64,000 nt of DNA from Armigeres subalbatus (lineage: Eukaryota > Arthropoda > Insecta > Diptera > Culicidae). Of this stretch, positions 34,400 to 46,249 are shown piece by piece (positions within the stretch are counted from its first letter, which is position 1; every line of letters begins with the position of its first letter). Location of the stretch: assembly GCF_024139115.2 (NCBI RefSeq), contig NC_085139.1:2179470-2243469 (forward strand). The letters are read 5' to 3'. The notes under the pieces are model-generated. The model searched no databases, had not been told where the DNA came from, and saw only the letters and a list, made by a program, of their open reading frames with translations. A program made the translations under genes and the position numbers.

Positions 34400-35210
34400 A
34401 TAATAATATGCGTAATTACAGAAATTTTAAATTCTGAGGAAAACTTACAAGAATTTCTCACAGAATAATAGTTCCTATCAGTGTTGAGCTGAATCATAAT
34501 CAGGCGATAATGATTGCAATTTCCATGTGAAAACTTTTTACGTGAAAATAGTAGGCGAGTTGTCGCCGGCGACAACTTCTCAAATAGTGTACTCAAACGA
34601 TAATAAGCACAGAATTTTCATTCAAACATTAATCTTTACTATGATCAGCTAATTGTCAACAGTCACGTTATATCTTCTATTTTACGTTATGGTTTCATGG
34701 TAGTAAGGAAAAAGTGTTCAAAATGTAACGGTAAGTGCTTCAAATCAAGATACGATTTTCAAACGATTCTTAATCGCTGGGGAGTTTTTATCAATTGATA
34801 ATTTAAAAGTAAGATCGCGGGTGAGTTTGATCATCCCCGATTTTTTGAAAATTTGATTTTTCCCAACCCTGGTTCCTATTATAGTTCCTATTAAAAACCG
34901 AAGTGAGTTCGAATCTAAATCCTTCCGGATCTCAATGTTTTTTTTTTCAAAAATGCTTAAAATATTTCCAGAATTAAAAAACAAAGAAAAAATTGACAAA
35001 AATCTCGCAGAATCTCAAACATTAGTGTAAATATTAAGTAGTTTGTTTATTTGGTAGGCTCAGTCATACACGACATTTGCACGACACTTTGCGAAGCCCT
35101 TTTTGGTTAGTCAAACTCAAAATAATAGAGATTGCATTTAAAATTTCTTATTGTGCACCCCATAATATCAACGAATCATCTTCGTTTCTAAGTTTATTTA
35201 GTGAGGGATT
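34400..35210. other. Unassigned AT-rich DNA
   Basis: No gene. The segment TTTATTTGGTAGGCTCAG near 35047 resembles the retroposon end at 6330 (TTTATTTGGAAGGCTCATTC), so an old truncated retroposon may be present. Confidence 0.3.
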
Positions 35211-35214
35211 TTTC

Positions 35215-35345
35215 TGGACTTCCCGTCTCACAATGTAAGATTTTTTTTTTCATTTAAATTATGGTTTCTATTTATATGGAGCGTGAGAAAACAACAGAAC
35301 TCCTCCTGTTTCTGATAGCCCTTACGTTATTAGTGCATGGCCATC
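35215..35345. mobile_element. Decayed copy of the 32.3-kb MITE
   Basis: Shares GTAAGATTTTTTTTTTCAT, TTATATGGAGCGTGAGAAAA and CCTTACGTTATTAGTGCATGG in the same order as the element at 32304-32463. The left terminus is lost. Confidence 0.6.
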
Positions 35346-35349
35346 GCAA

Positions 35350-36300
35350 TCTTCACAGTGCTCTAAAAAATCGGAAATCATACAATTATCATGAAATTGA
35401 AAAGAAGGTACGGCCCTTTATTGAAATATTTTCAAAGCTTTCCGCATATCTTCAACATAAATAAAACATTTCTAAAACTGCAAAGCAGATTAAGAAAACA
35501 TTGTGCATAAATCATTAAAAAAGTAAATACACTCAAACTAGATGCAAGTAAAGGACATTGCGATTAAGAAGCCGCAGTCTGCACCACTCATTTACCTGTA
35601 ATTAGCACAATTAATATGGAAATTAGACACGTATTGATTCAATCACACCACCCCATTACGCAAATTCAGTTTAATTGTTCGCATATTGAGTGATGTTAAC
35701 AACATGACAAATGAGCAGCAAAGGCATAAAAAGAACCTTGGAAGCCCACGCGTGCAGTGCTCTATATCGCCTTAAAAAATTATCTCTCACCAGCTGGGGC
35801 CCTGGCCCCACCTAGACCGGGACTCTAGTTACGCCTATGAAAAAGAGTTGATTCTTCCTTGATCGAATGGTCCAAAAATCCATCGAGAAACGGCTGAGAT
35901 ATTAACGTTCAAAGTCCTTCATATTTTAGTGACTGTCTCCGATTTCAAACACAGACGTAAGCCTCCGTCAGAAATCGTGAGAGATTTTCTTTAAATTTGG
36001 CGAAAACTCAAAATTCTTTAAAATTACTGCCCCAGCGAATATTGTTTCGTCCAAAAATGGTCAATATTTCGATACAATTTTTTACGTACACAATTTTATT
36101 AGGAGACTGTGAACAAATCGGTTGTCCCGAATAATTTTCCATTTCTTCAGTCAACTTTTTCACAGAACCCATATTTTTAGGCCGCAATCCATTCAAAGAA
36201 ACAAAAAAAAAAGAAAAAAAAAGTTATTAAATTAAGGTTAAGGTCAAGCGAATGTCAGCCCACACATACTGCAGCTTTTTTATAATTTTATTTCCGATTT
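35350..36300. other. Unassigned DNA
   Basis: AT-rich, no recognisable gene. A minus-strand frame at 36008-36196 has no domain. Confidence 0.3.
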
Positions 36301-36302
36301 TT

Positions 36303-37371
36303 TAAATAGGCTCAATATATGGGACGAGAACAGCTTCCCTGGGAAGCTTACCAGACTGATCAAAGCAACGGTGGATGGTGTGCAAAACTGTGTGAAGATT
36401 TCGGGCGAACACTCCAGTTCATTCGAATCGCGCCGGGGACTAAGACAAGGTGATGGACTTTCGTGCCTGTTGTTCAACATTGCGCTAGAAGGTGTCATGC
36501 GGAGAGCCGGGTGTAACAGCCGGGGTACGATTTTCAACAGATCCAGTCAATTTATTTGCTTCGCGGATGACATGGACATTGTCGGCCGAACATTTGCAAA
36601 GGTGGCAGAACTGTACTCCCGCCTGAAACGTGAAGCAACAAAAGTTGGACTGGTGGTGAATGCGTCAAAGACAAAGTACATGCTTGTGGGCGGAACCGAG
36701 CGCGACAAAGCCCGCCTCGAAAACTGTGTTACGATAGACGGGGAATCTTTCAAGGTGGTCGAGGAATTCGTCTACCTCGGATCCTTGCTAACGGCTGACA
36801 ACAACGTTAGTCGTGAAATACGAAGGCGCATCATCTGTGGAAGTCGGGCCTACTACGGGCTCCAGAAGAAACTGCGGTCGAAAAAGATTCGCCACCGCAC
36901 CAAATGTATCATGTACAAGACGTTAATAAGACCGGTTGTCCTCTACGGACATGAAACATGGACAATGCTCGAGAAGGATTTGCAAGCACTCGGAGTATTT
37001 GAGAGACGGGTGCTTAGAACCATATTTGGCATTCTGCAAGAGGACGGTGTGAGGCAGCGATTGATGAATCACGAGCCCACCCAACTCTACGGCAAACCCA
37101 GGATCAAGAAGATAGCTAAAGCTCGAACTATACGATGGATAGGACATGTTGCAAGAATGCCGGACAGCAACCCTGCAAAGATGGTGTTCGCTTCCGATCC
37201 GGCAGGTACGAGAAGGCGTGGAGCGCAGCGAGCGAGATGGGCAGACCAGGTGCAGAACGACTTGGCGAGCGTGGGGCGTATCCGAGGATGGAGAGATGCG
37301 GCCTCGAACCGTGCATTGTGGCGTCAAATTGTTGATTCAGTGTTATCTGTTTAGATGTTAACTAAATAAAT
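36303..37371 (+). pseudogene. 5'-truncated RTE-clade reverse transcriptase
   Basis: An uninterrupted frame from about 36304 to the TAG at 37352 encodes the distal part of an RTE-type polyprotein: FPGKLTRLIKAT, GLRQGDGLSCLLFNIALE, the catalytic FADD box (residues 64-67 of the segment starting 36371), KTKYML, then the C-terminal YKTLIRPVVLYGHETWTM, GVFERRVLRTIFG, GHVARMPDSNPAKM and RARWADQV blocks. The endonuclease and the first RT motifs are missing, as expected from incomplete target-primed reverse transcription. A very short 3' tail ends AACTAAATAAATGAAA. The frame is intact, so truncation rather than mutation disables it. The copy at 49580-50580 is a close sibling. Confidence 0.9.
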
Positions 37372-37475
37372 GAAATGAATATGGGTTGTTTTGGAATATT
37401 AGGGTCAAGAAATTAAAAAAATCGACTAGGACAATAAAATGAAATAATTGTTATTGACCACATACGTGTTTCAGA

Positions 37476-37872
37476 CAGTGACGGGAAATGTCATATCGAT
37501 GTCATGGGACTAATTTGTTATTAACTTTTTTCACAAATAATTTACAATCGTCTGTTTTATATAAACATAAGGACTCAAATGATACTAAAACTTTTTCTAA
37601 TAGGTCATTGCTCTAAAACTGAAATTGGCGGCGCGAGAGCCAAATTAGTGTCAAATGACATTAATGTCATGACATTCCGTGACATTGTTTTAAATTCGTT
37701 ATCATGCCTCACACTGTATATTTAGAACAATGATCTGTTTGGCAAAGTTGTAGGATCCTTTAAGCATTACATGTTAATACAAAAATCCGAATTGTAAATA
37801 ACTTTTAAAAAAAGTTATTAGCAAATTAGTAATAGCAACCCCATGACATTTTTTTGACATTTCCCATCACTG
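37476..37872. mobile_element. 397-bp hAT-type MITE with 8-bp TSD
   Basis: The termini CAGTGACGGGAAATGTCA and (inverted) CAGTGATGGGAAATGTCA differ at one position. The direct repeat GTTTCAGA lies immediately outside both ends (37468-37475 and 37873-37880). An 8-bp duplication and CA-starting termini are diagnostic for hAT elements. There is no transposase frame. Internal TGACATTAATGTCATGACA pairs with the termini. Confidence 0.9.
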
Positions 37873-37880
37873 GTTTCAGA

Positions 37881-40845
37881 GTTGCAATTTATGAAAGTTC
37901 CAAATAAATCTCGTGACAACTAGAATTCTTGATAATAAAACAATGGAATCAACTCAGAGCTTGTCACCCATCGCACACGACAATCCCACTGTGCAAAACA
38001 CCAACGCCAATTTTCGACCCAGCCCAAGAATGCAGACCAAAAAGGCTGATATATGTTGGTCCGGATTCTGCTCGGCATATCGTAAACTAGCAACATCATC
38101 ACCGTCAGCAGCAACAACAACAACCAACGCCAGCAGCCATCATGTCTAAGGGCGTGGCGTTGCCTCTCCGTCATACGCTCCGGTTTGTGTGCCATTTGCC
38201 TTGTGCGATGTGTGGTTCTCGTTCTGTTCTGCTTCGCACCAAGAAAGCGTATAGAGGGAACGTGTTTTGCCGTCGCTGCTTGCTGAACGGAACGGTTCAA
38301 GATTCTTTATTGAACCGTTCGCCTCAGCGCTCCCGGCTTGCATCATGCAGTATCGCACAATAGCAGCTCGATCCGGAGTGTATTTACCGTCGGATGGAGA
38401 CACGATGGACGACTGTGCGGAATAATTGTGCCGAGATTGCGTGCATGCATAAGCGCCCCAAGGCACAGTTTTCCCCATTTCTCATTAAACGAAAATGAGA
38501 TTCTCCCTGGCTCAAGAAAGAGAAGGTCGTTGATGATGGTGCGGTGCTACACATCCATTCCGAAAAAGCTAGGAGCATAAAAGTTTTCTCATTTCGGCAA
38601 AACAGTTTCGATCCGGGCACGTTTCGTGAATGTTTTATGATCCACAACTTGGAGCGCTCCAGTGTCCGAACGTTCGGTCCCTCGTCAGTGCCAACTGTAG
38701 CAAGGATACTCTGTCTCTAGGGCCAGCGGTTATCAAGCTGTGAGCTATGAACCGAACCAAAAATTCTAATGCATAACAACATTGAATTTTAATTCTTCAT
38801 TATCAAAATATATTCATAATTTACTGGTTTTGGCAGGTTTGGGCAAGGGCGGTTATGGCTCAAGTTATGAGTCAAACAACTAATAGATGGTAGACAGCAA
38901 ATTTAGGAAACAAAACAAACAAGGGAAATAACGGGTTGGTTGAATATATTATTTTTTGGAGATTCATATCAATTTAATTTGGTCAGAAGATTCTGTGAAT
39001 GTAAAGTTTCAGAGTTTAAGACATAGTAAGTAAAATGTTTGTTTAAAAAAAATGATAATCACTTGTATTTTTGTCCATGTTCGAATACGCATCCGATCAA
39101 AAGTTGACGACGATTCGGACGAATATGATTCGTTCGGACGTCTCCATAGTCCGTTATATACAATAAGGGAGAATGATAGGACGAACCTTGAGAAGAACAT
39201 TTCTAAATTTTCTATTAACTTTACTAAAATAGATCTCCTAAAAACTTTGCATGCGATCAGGAATATTTGATCTTTACCGTCAAAAATGTTATCGCATTTC
39301 ATTGTATCTGCCGATTCTTTGTTTTTCTTTCTTTAGTACTAAATTAATCTGAAGCATACATTTTCACAGCAGCTGCTCCAGATTATTTTTTTATAACAGT
39401 CGAGATACAAAAGCTAAAAACTGTTATACCTCCCACTTCTATGATCTGCAAATTTGAATCACTAGATTCAAATATTTTTCAATTGAATTGGTGTGTGAAT
39501 GCGTCACTTTATGTAAGGATCAATCCACTTCGCCTTTACGGCGTCTTCCTGATAATCATTTCATTCAATAAAAAAAACCAAACATGAATAGAATACTGCT
39601 GGGGAAACCAGTGAGTTTGTTCTATTTTGCCTCAGATTCAAAATAAAAAAAGGTTCGAAAATTTGCAATGAAAGTGTATCACTTCTGATTTTATTCTAAT
39701 TAGAGCGTTTTTTTATGTTTTCAATTAAGTTCAACACAAGCCGATTGTTAAATATATTTAAGGTCAGTTTTTTTCAAAGAACGCATTATTTAGAGTCTCT
39801 AAATATTTTGAAAACCAAAAACCGAGAACGAAAAAAGTGCTGCAGTGTGAACCGGGTTGAAGTTCTTACAAAGTTTGATGAATGTGAGAGCAAGTAGTTC
39901 TCGATTTTTTATTTAAAATTTGGGAAAAAGGTAAGGGCGTGAAAAAATAAGGGTTTCTTTAGTTGCCCTTAAATAAATAAAAGTATCGTTTGGGCGAATG
40001 AAAAAAACACCCAAAAAAGTCAATTTATCTTGATTAATTGATCGATGATCGATTGATTCAATTGAAAGTATGTGCTTAAATAACTTATTAAACAAAAACA
40101 AAATAGTCAAGTATCGAAATGATTTTAGTTTTATACTAACCAACCTAGATGTTCAAAACTTGGACTTGGTAATATCACAAAATCTACCAAAATGGGAGGT
40201 GACTTATAAGAAATCGTAAACCTCTGCCCTAGTAGAATGGCAACAGTAGCAGTAGTGAAGCAAACTTTACTCGATGTAATGGAAAAATCGAACGAGTTTT
40301 TCTTATCTGCGTTGACAACATTGTCCGTGATATTTAGCGAAAGGAAACTTTTGCTATCACTGCGGAAATTTTCCTTCCAAGATTGCACTGTTTTAGCATA
40401 ATTTCGGTTCCAAAAGCACTGGCAAGCGTTATCTTAGTTCGAGCGATAAAAACTTCAGTAATGCTAAAAACCCTTTCTTCTCAGAATATTCAAGAGCATT
40501 TCAGCACACCGAAAAAGCAACATTTGTCAGTGCCATTCTGTCACATGACACACAGAAGTGCACAAAATGTTGTTCGCTTCGAGTGATAATATAATTCAAA
40601 GTGGGAAAATATTTTCACGCCTGGCAACGAGCGAAAACATCACATCCCGTGGCATTTGGGAGATAAATTATTCACAAAAATACAAACCCCCCACACTCTC
40701 AAGCAGGCAAGGGCACTCTCCGACACCGGAGCACTAAACGACGACACAGACGACATTATGGAATATGGAGCATGCAAGTGGATTGTCAGAACGTGCTTTT
40801 CGGCTAAAACCACAGAAAACACGCACGCACATTAGGCAGGAGAAC
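37881..40845. other. Unassigned DNA
   Basis: Overlapping short frames at 37.9-38.6 kb lie in GC-richer sequence but have no recognisable domain. The remainder (38.8-40.8 kb) is AT-rich. It may be host non-coding DNA. No RNA gene or array is visible. Confidence 0.35.
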
Positions 40846-40849
40846 CCCT

Positions 40850-41040
40850 CCCCCCGTTCGAGCGCTTGACGCCGCTCGCTGCTGAGGGCCTGCTGACGAT
40901 GAGGACATCCCTCATCTCATCTTCACCGAGCTCGGTGCAGTGTGGTGGGATCGTAAAACGCGAAGAATCACTGACGCGTGTTGTCAATCTAAGTGAAATG
41001 CTACTCGACGACCCCAGGACAGAAGGTGCCAGCTGAGGAA
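40850..41040 (+). pseudogene. Possible non-LTR retrotransposon C-terminal scrap
   Basis: One frame reads DEDIPHLIFTE and the next reads VKREESLTRVVNLSEMLLDD. In that order they resemble the segment after the C-terminal zinc knuckle in R1/LOA-type elements (EHVLF...cP then NLVEMML.D), joined across a presumed frameshift near 40945. The similarity is weak and short, and the opposite strand is also open here. Confidence 0.25.
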
Positions 41041-41049
41041 AGGCAGACA

Positions 41050-43105
41050 AATTTGGAAATGAATTCCAAGCTGTGATATGAGAAGAGAGATGATATAAAT
41101 TTGTACGGGTAAAATTACAATTAGGTAAATAGAAACGGTTTGTGAAACCAACAAACAAATTCTATGTCAACTGCTAGAATTATGTAGTCAAATAATCAAA
41201 CAAAAGTAACTCGTTGGGATGGCAAGCCTTGGACTCCAATATGATTTATAACGTTTGACTGTTTAACTACAAAAAAAATCCGTATCACCAAAAATTGTTT
41301 CTTAGGAAGCTGAGGTTGATCTATTTACCATTTTATGCATTTTGGATTAAATGCATGTTCCAAATTTCTATATCGATATAAAAAACAGTTTTTCGAACGA
41401 CTAAACACTATTGGTTATTTATTCCCCCTTTCAGTTATCAATCATTCCAGACTCACACCTTGTCCCGCTTCTTTAAACAACCACGTGAAGAAGATCTCAT
41501 CCGGGAGAGCATGGGACTCAACCAACTACAAATTTATGACTCACAGTTTCAGATGATCGAAACGAAGCAGACGCCAAACTAAGAGCAGGAATTTCGATTT
41601 ATTTATAGTTTACCATTCGCATCCGCGTCGTAGGAGCAAACCAGGTACACCATCTAGATTCTTGATCTTGTGTGCGGCGGACCGCCTCGGCACAATAACG
41701 ATGACGTTGAATAACAAGGACAGACGTCGACGGAGAATGCGGAAAGCCCTGTCGGAGGCAATCTGCTGTGGCATCGAAGAGTTGTTTTTCAATATGGTTT
41801 CCATCTGGCAGCGTGTTGGATCGAACAACGGATTTTCCCGGCGCCGAAAAAGGGTTACTGGTGAGAGGGTGAAGTACTTGGCGGGTGTCGGATACTAACT
41901 AGCTAGATGGTTGTTCGCTTAATGCGTTTTTAACCAGAATGCATCAACTCGTTTAGATTATTGCGAATGGTTGGTGATTTATGGTAGATTAAAGCCCATC
42001 GTCGAGAAAAACCGAAGAACGCAGGTCATTCCACTTCAGGGTGATTGGATTTGCACTAAATGAAAATTTTCTATTATTGTAGATGAATGGTCATATAGAA
42101 ATCATAGCTTGAGTCAATTTATACTAAATCATAAGTAATATATTGGTAGATGTAGTCCGTACATGTTAGATGCAAAGCATTTGTTATATTTTATGGAATA
42201 AAAGCCTATAATTAACACCATGACAAACATATTTTCAAAGTATTGGAAAGTAGCACTCGACGCGTAGTAGTATTCGATCCAGAAACGAAACGAAAATGCA
42301 CCAAAGAAACCTGAAAGATATGAAATTTGTATGATAATTACATAAAGCCATTGGCTCGTGAAGGCCGGGGAGTCTCTGCCAAATATGGAACATCACACAT
42401 GGCAGCTTATGCAACGCTAATGAACCGAACGAGGGATGAAGATAACGCAAAACAAAACTGAAATAATCGGATAATGCTCTACCAATCAACATTATCTTTC
42501 ATATTTGGAATGATATTAAGATATCGTTGCCAGATTGAACGGTGCCTTGTGTTACACACTGGCTCAAGGCTTTCGTGGGTTAAAGACGGAGGAGCCCAGT
42601 CAAGAATGCAAGACGTGCGAAAGTTTGAATAAAAATGAAGGGGAATTTCTCGGAAAAGGGCTGTTTACTATTTACGTAATGCGGAAATGGACAATTTTAG
42701 ACTCGCTCCATCTCTTTCTTGTAAAGCTTTTGTATGAACCGCATCGCTTGAACTGACTCCATTAATCTTCCCAAATTGTAACGTAGTTTGTGACCAGGCC
42801 AAAAGAAGTAACAATATAAGAATTCTTACTGGATAAAGTATGAGATTACAGATCGTGATTATTAGTTGCAGATCAATTTTTAGTTGTTCAGCAGAATAAG
42901 AAATAATTTCAAAAATGCAAAATAACTGTTTTTTTTAAGACGATAATGCAACTGATATTTTCTTTGGGTTTTCATGAAACTACAATTTGGTTCACAAAAT
43001 AAAAACCTGCTGGACGAAGCTACGATAACTACATCAGAAGAAAGGCTGATTGTAGTTACACTTAACACAAATTGTTTCAATTGAATATTTGTTAAAATGG
43101 GTTAA
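41050..43105. other. Unassigned DNA
   Basis: No gene, transposon terminus or array I can support. A weak relative of the 32.3-kb MITE terminus (GGGCTGTTTACTATTTACGT) occurs at 42660. Confidence 0.3.
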
Positions 43106-43112
43106 AAATAGA

Positions 43113-43323
43113 CAAATATAGTAGGGGTAATGACGGCTTTGGCAGGTTTTGTTCTATTATTGGCAGGGGGGTTTTTTAAGACTGATTATGCTCAAATTTG
43201 GCCCAAACATTCTTTGCATATCAAAGAATATTGTGGCCAAATTTCATAAAATTCGGTCGACAAAAACCCCCCTGCCAATAATAGAACAAAACCTGCCAAA
43301 GCCGTCTGTTCCCTATATATTTG
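43113..43323. mobile_element. Palindromic 211-bp MITE
   Basis: Nearly the whole element is one imperfect palindrome centred at 43219. The outer arm ACGGCTTTGGCAGGTTTTGT (and beyond) is an exact inverse over about 45 bp of the right side. The inner arm CAAATTTGGCC...TTCTTTG pairs with CAAAGAA...GGCCAAATTT around a 5-nt loop. No coding capacity; a hairpin-forming MITE. Confidence 0.88.
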
Positions 43324-43459
43324 AGGAAATATGAAAGAAGCTGTTGAATAAAGCGAATTAGACGAAAAGAATGTGTTGAACAATACAGTTTAATTGGACA
43401 AAATAAACAAATGTTGCAATACTGATCGTTCATTGTCAACAAATAGTTTAAAAAAGTTC

Positions 43460-43600
43460 CATCGGATTATAAGTAGTGAAAAGTAAGAAATGGGTAGTGA
43501 GTGGTGAAAATTTATTTCAAAGTGTGAAGTGAGAAGTGGGGAATGAAACGTATGAAGGTAAAAGATAGGAGTGATAAAAGGAAAGTTAGAAAAAAAAACC
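43460..43600. repeat. Purine-rich GTGAGAAGTG array
   Basis: Degenerate units of the GTAGTGAGTGGTGAAAAT type, related to the purine arrays at 15.96 and 44.83 kb. Confidence 0.55.
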
Positions 43601-43607
43601 CAGAATA

Positions 43608-44832
43608 ATCCACCTAGCGGTGATGGTGCCTTTCTCGTGTATTATAAAACAAGAAAAGCACATAAGAGAGGTCAAAATTGCACTTTAGGGAGATAGATTC
43701 AGCTATTTCCATCAATTCACATTTATTTGCGTTCATTTGAATGCATTGCAACAGTTTTCGAAAAAAAAAAATTCGATTTTGAAAAAAAATTTCCCTTGGG
43801 AAAAAATCAATGTTTTTTTAATAACTCCAGAACGCAATGGCCGATTGGGCCAATTTTCAATAGCGAAAAATTAGGAAGGATTCCGCGTCGAATGCAACCT
43901 GTTGCAAGCAAATCGGGTAAGGCTAAGTACAAAAAAGTGTGTCTCACATTTTTTTGTACACACACACATACATACATACATTAGGGTGGCTCAAATTAGT
44001 ATGGAAAAAACTTTTTCAGTATTTCGATGGGCCGCCCACTTATTCAACTCTATTTAATGCCCTGATGCTCTGGACAAATTTTCAGCCAAATCGGTCAACG
44101 TTTGGGCGGTGCTAAACTCGTTGGAAGTTTATATGGAAAAATGTATGCAGAAAAATAAAAAAACAGTGAATTTCAGTTGGACGGCACAACTTATGATACA
44201 GAACTATGATACTCATTCAGATCTTGAAGAATTTAATACAGAATGTTATGCAGAAAACCGCGAGAAGATTAGAGTTTACCCGGCTAAGTTATTAGCATTT
44301 CTCTGAAGTGGGGTTTGAGCAAATTTCGTTTCTTTTACCTTTGAAAAGAAATAAGTTCACCCCTACAACACTCCAGTAAAACGCTAATATCTTTGTCTAA
44401 TAAACTCTAATCTTCTCGCGGTTTTCAGCATAACATTCTGTATTTAATTCTACAAGAACTGAATGAGTATCATGATTTTGATCGTAAACTGTGCCGTCCA
44501 ACTGAAAATCACTGTTTTTGGATGTTTCTGCATTCATTTTCCCATATAAACTTCCAACGAGTTTAGCACCGCCCAAACGTTGACCGATTTGGCTGAAATT
44601 TTGTCCAGAGCATCAGGGCATCAAATAGAACTGAATGAGAGGGCGGCCCATCAAAAAAATTGAAAAAGTGTTTTTGAGCCACCCTAACATACATACACAC
44701 ATACAGACATCACCTCAATTCGTCGAGCTGAGTCGATTGGTATATAACACTATGGGTCTTCGAGCCTTCTATCAAAAGTTCGGTTTTGGAGTGATCCTAT
44801 AGCCTTTACGTATACTTAGTATACGCGAAAGG
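43608..44832. mobile_element. Non-autonomous element with terminal hairpins
   Basis: Both ends carry a GCCTTT hairpin. The left (about 43629-43662) has GCCTTTCTCGTGTATTATAA..., and the right (44800-44832) has GCCTTTACGTATACTTAGTA returning to ACGCGAAAGGC. The body contains GTATATAACACTATGGGTC and a CA-rich microsatellite. I have seen this sequence type as a dispersed mosquito repeat but cannot assign a superfamily. A 707-bp foldback element is inserted in it. Confidence 0.6.
43981..44687. mobile_element. 707-bp foldback element, ~340-bp arms
   Basis: Starts TTAGGGTGGCTCAAA and ends in its complement. The two halves pair along almost their full length, for example GCCCTGATGCTCTGGACAAA, AATCGGTCAACGTTTGGGCG and GCGAGAAGATTAGAGTTTA, with an estimated 80-90% arm identity and a central ~80-bp unpaired region. 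It is flanked by CATACATACA on both sides, but this lies in a microsatellite, so the true duplication length is ambiguous. Confidence 0.88.
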
Positions 44833-45000
44833 CAAAAAGTGTGGTGTGGGATGTAAGAAGTGAGGAATGAAAAGTGAGAAGTTGGAAGTGAGAAGCAAAG
44901 AATTAATAGAGAAGTGCCAATAGTCAGAAATAAGAAGTGATGAATGAGACGTGAGATTTAAGCAATGAGAATTGAAAAGTGAGAAATTAATCCTCATCCT
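44833..45000. repeat. Purine-rich GAAGTGAGAAG array
   Basis: Degenerate units ending with AAAGTGAGAAATTAATCCTC, after which the strand bias flips to TTTCTTTCATCC. The same junction, with different wording, ends the array at 45530. Confidence 0.65.
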
Positions 45001-45254
45001 TTCTTTCATCCTTTTTTTCTTTCTTCCAGAAATATCTGAAAAAGGCAGATAAATTAATGCGCCAAAATCCGACTATCAACGGCTGCAGATGTTCATAATC
45101 AGAGATGCCTGCGGTACATAATTCATGTCTGGTTTCTTCACTACTGAATCTCAGAAAACGAGCTGCATCGTCGTTGTAATCGAATAACTGATATCAATTG
45201 AAATTCGTGAACGGAAATGGAGGTGAGGTGGCCACACCTCATATAGGAGCGGAA

Positions 45255-45455
45255 ACGAAGTCAGTGAACAAGAATTACATTGGAACCCAGCGGAACATCG
45301 CCATGGTGGCGTAGCCTGCATAAAGAAATAAAAGAAGTCGACCAGAAGCTAAATTGACAGCAGGTTAAGGCGATAACTGGACATCGCAAGGGTGGAGATC
45401 TTTCATGTCGGCCTATCGCACCACTCGAGGTGTACAGGATCCATAAATAAGTAGG
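45255..45455 (+). pseudogene. Non-LTR reverse transcriptase C-terminal remnant
   Basis: A frame reading WRSLHKEIKEVDQKLN, a stop, then QQVKAITGHRKG, with the next frame giving WRSFMSAYRTTRGVQDP, matches the extreme C-terminus of a family of non-LTR elements (SWRRS...WQQVKAIAG.R..WRSF..ALC). Upstream, another frame gives LHWNPAEHR. At least one stop and two frameshifts break it. A TAAGTAGGTAAGTAAA microsatellite follows, consistent with a LINE tail. Everything upstream is missing. Confidence 0.5.
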
Positions 45456-45459
45456 TAAG

Positions 45460-45910
45460 TAAACAATCAGAAGTGAAAAGTGAGGGATAAGAAGTAAGAT
45501 GTAAGAAATAAGGATTGAAAAGTGAGAAATCGATCCTCTTTCCTCTGTTGTTCCTTCTTCCTTTCTTCTTTTTTTCCTACTTCTGAAGTCCCTGTTCAAT
45601 TTTGTTTTCTGTCTCCTTCTTTCTCCCTTCTACCTTTTTCATTTATCATACTTTCTTCTTTCATCCATCTTTCTTCTTTATTCTTGCTTCTCCTATCTTC
45701 ATTCTTTTTTCTTTCTTATGCCTCACTTCTCACAACTCTTTTATTTTTTCAAAATAATAAGAAGACATACTCTTCTCACCTCTTTCTTTTTATTTCTTAC
45801 TACTCACTGCTTACTTCTCACTCCTCACCTATCACATCTAACTTCACGCCACTCATTTCTCGCCGTTTACTTCACCCTTCTACTTTCTCACTTTACACAC
45901 TTAATGAACA
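45460..45910. repeat. Purine array flipping to pyrimidine array
   Basis: AAGTGAAAAGTGAGGGATAA units (45460-45530) are followed by TCCTTCTTCC-type and then ACTTCTCACTCCTCACC-type units up to about 45900. The strand-bias switch gives the block a foldback character. A frame of 140 codons here is low-complexity and not a gene. Confidence 0.65.
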
Positions 45911-45944
45911 AACAAATTCCAACTATCGACCAAACAACATTTAG

Positions 45945-46130
45945 ATAAATGGCGTTCGGGCAAATGGCCCTATAGACCAAATAGCATTGAGCCAAACATT
46001 ATTCGTTCAAATGATCCTGAGCACTCATAACGTAGTTAGACTGCCACTGCATTTTTGGAGACGTATCTTCACAGACTCAGACACAGCAAACGGACAAATG
46101 GACCAGGGTTTCGCTTAAACAACATGTGCT
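45945..46130. repeat. Short CAAATGGCC / GCCAAACA motif cluster
   Basis: A few degenerate units related to the arms of the foldback elements at 21.6 and 59.0 kb, all in one orientation. Probably a half-element or decayed arm. Confidence 0.4.
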
Positions 46131-46249
46131 CGCCACTGCTTAGTCGATAAAGCAGAAGTGAGAGGCAGTCGACATCTAATAATAGAGGTAGGTAGCGTTA
46201 ACTTTAAGCGAAAATGTAATATGTTCAATTGTATAGACATCACACTATG

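Noticed and set aside
37913..38580. Possible host exons in GC-richer sequence
   Set aside because: Several overlapping short frames on both strands, no domain, no supported splice structure.
45522..45948. 140-codon serine/phenylalanine/leucine-rich frame
   Set aside because: It is the pyrimidine-rich array read as codons.
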